22,325 nucleotides of DNA from Colimorpha sp964483145 (GTDB lineage Bacteria > Bacteroidota > Bacteroidia > Bacteroidales > P3): contig CAZAAK010000038.1 in assembly GCA_964483145.1 (NCBI GenBank), positions 1 to 22,325 on the forward strand, given 5' to 3'. Below, one piece after another: positions 6,463-13,067 of the stretch (position 1 is its first letter; every line of letters begins with the position of its first letter). The translations under genes were made by a program, and so were the position numbers. The notes under the pieces were generated by a model, which was given only the letters and a program-made list of their open reading frames with translations, was not told the DNA's origin and did not search any database.

Positions 6463-7725
6463 ATGGAATCCATATTTGTACAGGGTGTCCTGCTTAATGG
6501 TGAGATTACAGATATCCTAATAGAGGGCCAATATATTTCCTGCATAGGGAGTGGTATTATAGCGCCGGCTGACGCCATCAAGATTGATGGTACTCGGTTA
6601 GTTGCCCTCCCAACCTTTTCAAATATGCATACTCACGCTGCCATGACCCTTCTTAAGGGTATAGGTAGCGATAGACCCTTGCAGCAGTGGCTGAACGACT
6701 GTATTTGGCCTACTGAAAAGAAATTGGACGGCGAAGCTGTCTATTGGGGTGTGAAGTTGGCTTGTCTGGAAATGATCAAAAGCGGCACCACGCTTTTCAA
6801 CGACATGTACTTTCTACTGCCATATGCGGCCAAGGCCGTGTCTGAGATGGGCATTCGGGGCGTATTGGGTTACACGGTATTCGGAGATGGCGATGAACTC
6901 ACCGATGACTTTTTTCTCCGCCTGCGCGAGGACGTGGAGAGTTCGGGCGGCTTGTTGAGTCTCAGTCTTGCGCCCCACGCCGTCTACACTGTCAGCAGAA
7001 AGGGATTGGTGCGCAGTGCCGAAATGAGTCAGAAGTACGGCACTTTGTATCACATTCACATGGCCGAAACCGAATATGAGGTACAACAGTGCCTGCAAAA
7101 GCACGGTGTCCGCCCCTATGTTCTCCTCGAACGCCTTGGGGTGCTGAACACTACCGAAGGTCGTTTTGTTGGCGCGCATAGCCTTTTTCTAGACTTGGAG
7201 GAAATAAAACTCATGTCACAGCACAATCTTACTGTGGTCCACAACCCTGCCTCTAATCTAAAACTGGGTTCTGGATACCGTTTCCTTTACCCCCAATTAC
7301 GTGACGCTGGGGTGAATGTTACCATAGGCACCGATGGCAGTGCTAGTAGCAACAATTTGGATATGATTGAGGCTGCACGCTTTATGTCTTATCTTCAAAA
7401 GGGGGTGCACCAAGACCCTACTATGTTGCCTACCTCCGAGTTGTTGCAAGTAGCAACCGAAAATGGCTTCAATGCAGTCGGTGTCAATACCGGAAGAATA
7501 GCCAAAGGCAAATTGGCCGACCTGATGTTGGTGGATTTGGACAACATGGCCTTCGTACCCCAAGATGACGTCCTATCCGGACTTTTCTATGCCGCCCATA
7601 GCGATGCCGTTGACACGGTCATCTGCAACGGTCGCATCCTCATGCATCACCACCATGTTGAAGGTGAGGAAGAGATTGTTGCCCAAGCCCGCCGACAGGC
7701 TGTGAGACTTCGATGCTCAAAATAG
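6463..7725 (+). CDS. mtaD: Amidohydrolase, MTA/SAH deaminase family
   Basis: 420-residue metal-dependent deaminase of the amidohydrolase superfamily, most like 5-methylthioadenosine/S-adenosylhomocysteine deaminases in the TrzN/AtzA clade. Metal ligands are visible: His56-x-His58 in NMHTHAAM, the histidine in YHIHMAETEYE, the histidine in VGAHSLFLD, and the Asp in GTDGSASSNN. The C-terminal small beta domain is seen as GRIAKGKLADLMLVDL and ICNGRILM. The family would convert MTA or SAH to the inosyl form and so feed purine and methionine salvage. It begins 16 nt after atpC with no promoter between them, so it is probably read from the atpDC message. The superfamily call is firm; the substrate, and hence the symbol, is inference, because guanine, cytosine and atrazine-type deaminases share these motifs. 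Confidence 0.8.
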   Translation: MESIFVQGVLLNGEITDILIEGQYISCIGSGIIAPADAIKIDGTRLVALPTFSNMHTHAAMTLLKGIGSDRPLQQWLNDCIWPTEKKLDGEAVYWGVKLACLEMIKSGTTLFNDMYFLLPYAAKAVSEMGIRGVLGYTVFGDGDELTDDFFLRLREDVESSGGLLSLSLAPHAVYTVSRKGLVRSAEMSQKYGTLYHIHMAETEYEVQQCLQKHGVRPYVLLERLGVLNTTEGRFVGAHSLFLDLEEIKLMSQHNLTVVHNPASNLKLGSGYRFLYPQLRDAGVNVTIGTDGSASSNNLDMIEAARFMSYLQKGVHQDPTMLPTSELLQVATENGFNAVGVNTGRIAKGKLADLMLVDLDNMAFVPQDDVLSGLFYAAHSDAVDTVICNGRILMHHHHVEGEEEIVAQARRQAVRLRCSK

Positions 7726-7770
7726 TATTTGCGACTCGTTGTCACAGGAAACCATTTTTGAGTCAAAATA

Positions 7771-7800
7771 TTGGTTATCTCACAAAAAAGTGTATATTTG
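7771..7800 (+). promoter_or_regulatory. gcvT promoter, Bacteroidota type
   Basis: TTG at 7771-7773, exactly 19 nt, then TATATTTG at 7793-7800, a full match to TAnnTTTG. The AT-rich leader to the gcvT ATG is about 55 nt. Confidence 0.85.
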
Positions 7801-7858
7801 TAAAGTCATTTTCGCTAAAAAATGAACATAAATAATTTAAAATAAAATATTTACAAAA

Positions 7859-8965
7859 ATGAAAACCACTCCGTATACCGACTTGCACATCTCCCTTGGA
7901 GCCAAAATGGCCGAGTTTGCAGGCTACAACATGCCTATTCAGTACACCGGCCTTGTTGAAGAACACAACAACGTCCGCAATAATGTAGGAGTCTTCGATG
8001 TCAGCCACATGGGAGAATTCCGTGCCAAAGGTCCCCTTGCCAAACAGTTTATGCAGTATGTGACCGTCAACGACATTGATGCACTCTCCGATGGTAAAGT
8101 TCAGTACACTTGCCTCCCAAACGGTCAGGGCGGCATAGTGGACGACATGTTGGTTTACCGTGTACACGATGATGAATATTTTATGGTCCCCAACGCTGCC
8201 AATATCGATAAGGACTGGGCTTGGATGAGCCAAATTGCCGACAAGATGGGCATGACTCTAGGCGTTGATTTTATGAACGAAAGCGAGGCTTGGGCGCAGC
8301 TTGCTGTTCAAGGTCCTAACGCGTTGAAGGCCATGCAGAAGCTAACCAGAGCCAATGTAGTTGATATGGAATATTATACTTTCCAAATCATTGAGTTTGC
8401 CGGTGTAAAGGACATCATCTTTTCTACTACCGGTTACACTGGTGCAGGCGGATGCGAAATCTACATTCCCAAAGCACATGCCATTGATGTGTGGAACAAG
8501 GTGTTTGAAGCAGGCAAAGAGTTCGGCATCATGCCCGCTGGCCTAGGTTGCCGCGACACTCTCCGTTTAGAGAAAGGTTTCTGCCTCTACGGCCATGAGA
8601 TGGACGACACCATCAGTCCCCTTGAAGCTCCGTTGGCTTGGATTACCAAGTTGAAAGCCGAGAACAACAATTTCATCAACAAGAGTCTCTTCTTGACTCA
8701 GAAGGCTGCTGGCGTAAAGCGCAAGATTGCCGGATTTGAGATGGTGGACCGCGGCATTGCCCGCAACGGCTACGAGGTCTGCGATGCAGAAGGCAACGTG
8801 ATAGGCCAAGTCCGCTCCGGTTCTCCTAGTCCAAGTACTGGCAAAAACATTGGTACCGCATTGGTGAAGGCTCAATACGGCAAGGTTGGCACCGAGATTT
8901 ACATTAAAATCCGCAACAAACTTCTAAAAGCTGTTACCGTGAAGATGCCTTTCTACGAAGGTTAA
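7859..8965 (+). CDS. gcvT: Glycine cleavage system T protein (aminomethyltransferase)
   Basis: 368-residue cytosolic enzyme that transfers the methylene of aminomethyl-lipoyl H protein to tetrahydrofolate, releasing ammonia. Folate-binding N-terminal landmarks are TPYTDLHISLGAKMAEFAGY, VGVFDVSHMGEF and GGIVDDMLVYR, the last containing the catalytic Asp of the family. Further on are STTGYTGAGGCEIY and the C-terminal barrel GLGCRDTLRLEKGFCLYGHE and GNVIGQVRSGSPSPS. Length and ends match the family. It has its own strong promoter. The P and H protein genes are not in the window. The next gene, DUF1015, follows across two hairpins, 121 nt downstream. No glycine-riboswitch-like structure was recognised in the leader. 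Confidence 0.96.
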   Translation: MKTTPYTDLHISLGAKMAEFAGYNMPIQYTGLVEEHNNVRNNVGVFDVSHMGEFRAKGPLAKQFMQYVTVNDIDALSDGKVQYTCLPNGQGGIVDDMLVYRVHDDEYFMVPNAANIDKDWAWMSQIADKMGMTLGVDFMNESEAWAQLAVQGPNALKAMQKLTRANVVDMEYYTFQIIEFAGVKDIIFSTTGYTGAGGCEIYIPKAHAIDVWNKVFEAGKEFGIMPAGLGCRDTLRLEKGFCLYGHEMDDTISPLEAPLAWITKLKAENNNFINKSLFLTQKAAGVKRKIAGFEMVDRGIARNGYEVCDAEGNVIGQVRSGSPSPSTGKNIGTALVKAQYGKVGTEIYIKIRNKLLKAVTVKMPFYEG

Positions 8966-8997
8966 TCCGATGGTAAAGCTACAATGCAATATATCTC

Positions 8998-9024
8998 AGG
9001 AGGGCACCTAGTGGGTGCCTTCCT
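8998..9024 (+). terminator. Hairpin 1 between gcvT and DUF1015 (attenuator-like)
   Basis: An 11-bp stem (8998-9008 with 9014-9024, one G-U pair) closes a 5-nt TAGTG loop, 32 nt after the gcvT stop. There is no T-tract; the second hairpin follows immediately. It may be a transcript-stabilising 3' end, a partial attenuator or part of a larger RNA element. Confidence 0.55.
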
Positions 9025-9043
9025 GCATGCCTTGACGGTATGC
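9025..9043 (+). promoter_or_regulatory. Hairpin 2, stacked directly on hairpin 1
   Basis: A 7-bp stem (9025-9031 with 9037-9043, one G-U pair) with a 5-nt TTGAC loop begins on the base after hairpin 1 ends, so the two could stack coaxially. It lies 43 nt before the DUF1015 start. Confidence 0.5.
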
Positions 9044-9086
9044 AGCATTGACAGACAGAATCATTAACAACAAACAAACAACTACA

Positions 9087-10352
9087 ATGAGCGTAATTAA
9101 ACCTTTCAAGGGCTTCCGCCCTCCCGTGGACATTGTTGAAAAATTGGCCTCACGTCCCTACGATGTGCTCAATACTGAAGAAGCCCGCAAAGAGTGTGAA
9201 GGCAACCCCTACAGCCTGTTGCATGTAACCAAGGCTGAAATCGACCTTGAACCTGGCATCAAAGACACCGACCCCGAAGTATACCTGCAGGTAGTGAAAA
9301 ACTACAACAAATTCAAGGACCTAGGGTGGTTGGTCAAAGATGAAGAGGACAAACTCTACATCTATGCCCAAAGTATGAACCCCACCGATGTCAATGCACA
9401 TTGGCAGTATGGGATTGTGGCTTGCGCTTCTAGCGAAGATTATGTGAACAAGGTAATCAAGAAGCACGAACTGACCCGCAAGGACAAAGAGGAAGACCGT
9501 ATGAACCATGTCCGCATCACCAATGCCAATGTGGAGCCCGTTTTCTTTGCCTATCCTGCCGTCAGTCGTATCGATGAGATTGTTGCCAGCGTCACTGCCG
9601 ACAAACCCATCTACGATTTCATAGCTAAGGAAGATGGTTTTGGCCACCGCTTTTGGGTTATCAACGACAAGAAGAAAATTGATGAGTTGGTCGAACTTTT
9701 TGCTACCAAGGTTCTCGCTATGTATATTGCCGATGGGCATCATCGTAGCGCTGCAGCTGCCCTTGTTGGACAAGAAAAGAAAGAGCAGAACCCCAACCAT
9801 ACCGGCAAGGAGGAATACAACTTCTTCATGACTGTCATTTTCCCAGATAACCAACTGAATGTCATTGACTACAATCGTGTTGTGAAGGATCTGAATGGGC
9901 TGAGTAAAGAACAGTTCTTAGTTGCTTTGAACGATGCCTATGAGGTAGAGGACATGGGCACCGAAATCTACAAACCTGCCAAGCTACACGAGCACAGCAT
10001 GTATTTGGACGGCCATTGGTATCGGATGAATGCCAAAACTGGAAAATACAACGACAACGACCCCATTGGCGTTCTTGACGTGAAGATTCTTTCCGACCAT
10101 GTTTTGGATAAGATTCTCGGCATCAAGGATCTCCGTACCGACAAGCGTATTGATTTTGTGGGCGGCATCCGTGGTTTGGGCGAACTGAAGCGCCGCGTTG
10201 ACAACGGTGAGATGAAAGTTGCCTTTGCCTTGTATCCCGTGAGCATGAAACAGATTATTGATATTGCCGATACCGGTAATATCATGCCCCCGAAGACCAC
10301 CTGGTTCGAGCCCAAGTTGCGCTCTGGCTTGGTGATTCATGAACTTTGCTAG
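9087..10352 (+). CDS. DUF1015 family protein (ParB/SerK-like suspected)
   Basis: 421-residue cytosolic protein of the DUF1015 family. The start at 9087 gives MSVIKPFKGFRPP, the typical family N-terminus; an in-frame upstream start at 9048 would extend into the leader. Family hallmarks are SRPYDVLNTEEARK near the N-terminus, the central IADGHHRSAAA (Asp216, His218, His219, Arg220), and FVGGIRGLGELKRRVDNGEMKVAFALYPVS near the C-terminus. DUF1015 has been related to the ParB/sulfiredoxin-like fold that includes free-serine kinases (SerK, SbnI); in Bacteroidota it often accompanies serine-biosynthesis genes. Here its neighbour is gcvT, which fits a role around serine/glycine, but this is inference from context. 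It is followed by a good intrinsic terminator. Confidence 0.88.
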   Translation: MSVIKPFKGFRPPVDIVEKLASRPYDVLNTEEARKECEGNPYSLLHVTKAEIDLEPGIKDTDPEVYLQVVKNYNKFKDLGWLVKDEEDKLYIYAQSMNPTDVNAHWQYGIVACASSEDYVNKVIKKHELTRKDKEEDRMNHVRITNANVEPVFFAYPAVSRIDEIVASVTADKPIYDFIAKEDGFGHRFWVINDKKKIDELVELFATKVLAMYIADGHHRSAAAALVGQEKKEQNPNHTGKEEYNFFMTVIFPDNQLNVIDYNRVVKDLNGLSKEQFLVALNDAYEVEDMGTEIYKPAKLHEHSMYLDGHWYRMNAKTGKYNDNDPIGVLDVKILSDHVLDKILGIKDLRTDKRIDFVGGIRGLGELKRRVDNGEMKVAFALYPVSMKQIIDIADTGNIMPPKTTWFEPKLRSGLVIHELC

Positions 10353-10374
10353 TCTTCTACTCTTACGAATAAAT

Positions 10375-10404
10375 AGCCCTTGCCGCGATGGTGAGGGCTT
10401 TTTT
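10375..10404 (+). terminator. Intrinsic terminator of the gcvT/DUF1015 unit
   Basis: A 10-bp stem (10375-10384 with 10390-10399, two G-U pairs) with a GCGAT loop runs into six T residues, 22 nt after the DUF1015 stop. Confidence 0.9.
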
Positions 10405-10455
10405 GGTATCATGCAAAGTGCACCCTATCAGGCTACGCTGATTCCGTATGAGGTG

Positions 10456-10477
10456 CCGCACGAAAAAAACGTTGCGG
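10456..10477. repeat. Inverted repeat upstream of the topA promoter
   Basis: Arms CCGCACG and CGTTGCGG pair over seven bases with one bulged T and enclose seven A residues. It lies 11 nt upstream of the topA -33 element. It could be an operator or an older terminator remnant; no T-tract follows on either strand. Confidence 0.4.
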
Positions 10478-10487
10478 AAGAAAAAAA

Positions 10488-10517
10488 TTGCTATGTCAAA
10501 AAAAATGTGTTACTTTG
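10488..10517 (+). promoter_or_regulatory. topA promoter, Bacteroidota type
   Basis: TTG at 10488-10490, a 19-nt spacer containing eight A residues, then TTACTTTG at 10510-10517 (TAnnTTTG with one change, a frequent variant). It predicts a leader of roughly 108 nt before topA. Confidence 0.8.
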
Positions 10518-10541
10518 CAAATCGTTTTGCGCGTGCAATAT

Positions 10542-10579
10542 ATCATATATAATAACAAAACAATTGGTTGATATATGAT
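10542..10579. repeat. 9-bp inverted repeat in the topA leader
   Basis: ATCATATAT (10542-10550) and ATATATGAT (10571-10579) are perfect reverse complements, 20 nt apart. An overlapping 8-bp alternative (10538-10545 with 10569-10576) is mutually exclusive with it. It lies inside the predicted transcribed leader. AT-rich, so chance occurrence is possible. Confidence 0.4.
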
Positions 10580-10630
10580 TCCGACCCTGTGTAGAAAGAA
10601 ACGAAAGAATAAAAAAGCAAGGAACAGAAT

Positions 10631-12982
10631 ATGAAAAATCTTGTAATTGTAGAGTCACCTTCAAAGGCGAAGACCATTGAGAAATTTCTCGGCAAGGACT
10701 ATGTGGTAAAGTCCAGCAACGGGCACATCCGCGACCTAGCCAAGAAAGAAATGAGCATAGATATAGAGAACCAATACGAACCACAATACGAAATTACCGA
10801 GGAAAAACACAAGCTAGTCTCGGAGCTAAAGAAGGCCGTCAAGGATGCTGATATGGTGTGGCTTGCATCCGATGAGGACCGCGAAGGAGAGGCTATTGCA
10901 TGGCACTTGCAGGAGACGCTGAAGCTCAATCCGGAGCACACCAAACGCATTGTTTTCAACGAGATTACCAAGAATGCCATTCTCCATGCTATTGAGAATC
11001 CTCGCACCATTGACCTCAATTTGGTTGATGCACAGCAGGCTCGGCGTGTATTGGACCGTTTGGTAGGCTACGAAATCAGTCCTATCCTTTGGACCAAAAT
11101 CAAGCCTGCCCTCAGCGCAGGTCGTGTACAGAGCGTTGCTGTGCGACTAATTGTTGAGCGAGAGGAAGAAATTAAGAAATTCCAAAGCCAGAGTTACTTT
11201 CGTGTTACTGCCCAGTTCCACCCCACCAACGGACGTATGCAGGTGCTAGCCGAGTTGAGTCGCCGCTACGACAATCTAGAGGAGGCCCAAGCTTTCATGC
11301 AAAGTCTGATAGGTTGCGCATTTAAGGTGCAAACGATCGACACCAAACCTGCCAAACGTTCCCCTGCGCCACCTTTTACCACTTCAACTTTGCAACAAGA
11401 GGCCAGCCGAAAACTAGGTTTCAGCGTTGCTCGTACCATGCAAATTGCCCAGCAACTGTACGAAAGTGGTTATATCACCTACATGCGTACCGACAGTGTT
11501 AACCTAAGCGAATTGGCTTTGGAGATGGCCAAGGATGAAATCACTACCCTTTATGGTGAAAACTATGTAGAGACTCGCCGTTACCAAACCAAGACCAAGG
11601 GTGCCCAGGAGGCCCACGAGGCTATTCGCCCCACCTATATGGAGAACGTCACTATCAATGCCGATACCGCGCAACGCCGCCTCTACGAGCTTATCTGGAA
11701 ACGTGCTATAGCCTCTCAAATGGCTGATGCCGACATTGAAAGAACCATTGTGGATATCAATATTTCCAATCACGAAGAGAGGTTTGTCTGCCAAGGCGAG
11801 CGGGTACGCTTTGACGGTTTTTTGAAAGTCTATATGGAATCCACCGACGACGAACCCGAGGAGAGTGTTGATGCAGGACGCTCGTTGCCCAAACTGGTTG
11901 AGGGCATGCAACTTTCTCTTGATGTGGCAGAAGCTTTGGAACACCACACACAGCATGCCCCTCGCTACACGGAGGCTAGCCTAGTGAAGAAGTTGGAGGA
12001 CCTCGGCATTGGACGCCCATCCACCTTTGCTCCTACAGTCAGTACCATTCTCAAGCGCGAATATGTCATCAAAGAAGACCGCGAGCCCGTTACCATGGAG
12101 TGCCAAGCAGTTGTACTCAAAGATGGTTCGATAAGCAACGAAGTCCGTACGGAGAGGATTGGTTCCGAAAAAGGTAAACTCTTTCCCACCGACATCGGAG
12201 CAGTGGTCAACCAGTTTCTTATGGAGCACTTTACCGATATCATTGACTATAATTTTACCGCCACTGTGGAAAAGGACTTCGATGAGATTGCTGCTGGCAA
12301 GAAGCAATGGCGCAAGGTGATAGATAAATTTTATGTTCCTTTCCACAAGAACATCCGCCAAACCCAGCAGAATAGTCGTCGCACAACTGGCAACCGACTT
12401 ATCGGTGTCGACCCCAAGACTGGCAAAAACATCTATGCCAAGATTGGTCGATATGGCACCTTGGTGCAGTTTGGCGACACATCCAACGAGGAAAAGCCCA
12501 GGTTCGCTAGTATGAAGAAAGGTCAGAGTATCGAAACCATCACCTTGGATGAAGCTTTGGCGTTGTTCGATTTGCCTCGCGTGGTGGGTCAGTTCGAGGG
12601 CAATGATGTCATTGTCAGCATTGGCAAGTTTGGCCCTTACGTGCGTTTGGACAAAAAATTCTACTCGCTCTCCAAGAACGATGACCCCTATGAGGTGGAC
12701 CTTGACCGTTGTATTCAGATTATCAAAGTCAAGCGCGAAGCCGAGAAGGAGAAGGAACGCTTGCGCACTATCTATCCCCATGAAATTGGAGTCCATGAAG
12801 GCGATATTGTTAGCTCTAACATAGGTCGTTACGGTCCATACCTGACTTACAGGAACGAGAACTTCCGTCTGCCTAAAAACACCGATCCCTTAAGCATGAG
12901 CATCGAAGAGGCTGTGGAGGTCATAAAGAATGCAGGGGAAAAGAAGCCCCGAGGCCGCAGAAAAAAGGCTGCGGAAAAATAA
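10631..12982 (+). CDS. topA: DNA topoisomerase I (type IA)
   Basis: 783-residue enzyme that relaxes negative supercoils. The Toprim domain opens NLVIVESPSKAKTIEKFLG with the catalytic Glu in VESP and continues to the acidic cluster LASDEDREGEAIAWHL. The active-site tyrosine is Tyr284 in GYITYMRTDS, and EAHEAIRPT and KLEDLGIGRPST are standard type IA motifs. The C-terminus lacks the Cys4 zinc ribbons of the E. coli enzyme (no CxxC pairs) and instead carries repeats of the type GKNIYAKIGRYGTLVQFGD, DVIVSIGKFGPYVR and DIVSSNIGRYGPYL, ending in a basic tail, which is the common Bacteroidota architecture. It is flanked by its own promoter and terminator, so it is probably monocistronic. Confidence 0.97.
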   Translation: MKNLVIVESPSKAKTIEKFLGKDYVVKSSNGHIRDLAKKEMSIDIENQYEPQYEITEEKHKLVSELKKAVKDADMVWLASDEDREGEAIAWHLQETLKLNPEHTKRIVFNEITKNAILHAIENPRTIDLNLVDAQQARRVLDRLVGYEISPILWTKIKPALSAGRVQSVAVRLIVEREEEIKKFQSQSYFRVTAQFHPTNGRMQVLAELSRRYDNLEEAQAFMQSLIGCAFKVQTIDTKPAKRSPAPPFTTSTLQQEASRKLGFSVARTMQIAQQLYESGYITYMRTDSVNLSELALEMAKDEITTLYGENYVETRRYQTKTKGAQEAHEAIRPTYMENVTINADTAQRRLYELIWKRAIASQMADADIERTIVDINISNHEERFVCQGERVRFDGFLKVYMESTDDEPEESVDAGRSLPKLVEGMQLSLDVAEALEHHTQHAPRYTEASLVKKLEDLGIGRPSTFAPTVSTILKREYVIKEDREPVTMECQAVVLKDGSISNEVRTERIGSEKGKLFPTDIGAVVNQFLMEHFTDIIDYNFTATVEKDFDEIAAGKKQWRKVIDKFYVPFHKNIRQTQQNSRRTTGNRLIGVDPKTGKNIYAKIGRYGTLVQFGDTSNEEKPRFASMKKGQSIETITLDEALALFDLPRVVGQFEGNDVIVSIGKFGPYVRLDKKFYSLSKNDDPYEVDLDRCIQIIKVKREAEKEKERLRTIYPHEIGVHEGDIVSSNIGRYGPYLTYRNENFRLPKNTDPLSMSIEEAVEVIKNAGEKKPRGRRKKAAEK

Positions 12983-12988
12983 ACTATG

Positions 12989-13031
12989 AAAACCGATGCC
13001 GTGCGGTGAATGCCGTACGGCAATGGTTTTT
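12989..13031 (+). terminator. Intrinsic terminator of topA
   Basis: An 18-bp stem (12989-13006 with 13013-13030; one A-A mismatch, two G-U pairs) around a 6-nt loop ends in five T residues. The flanking A-run and T-run could let it work on both strands. It starts 6 nt after the topA stop and ends only 36 nt before the next gene. Confidence 0.88.
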
Positions 13032-13067
13032 ATAAGTAACAACAGATAATTGCCCGCTACAAGAAAA

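Noticed and set aside
7726..7858. Glycine riboswitch upstream of gcvT
   Set aside because: The leader after the promoter is only about 55 nt and almost pure A/T; no paired structure or tandem aptamer fits.
11981..12796. 271-codon open frame antisense to topA
   Set aside because: A mirror of topA codon bias; similar antisense frames occur opposite gcvT (7775-8233), DUF1015 (9321-9854) and prfB (21546-21905). No start signals or recognised motifs.
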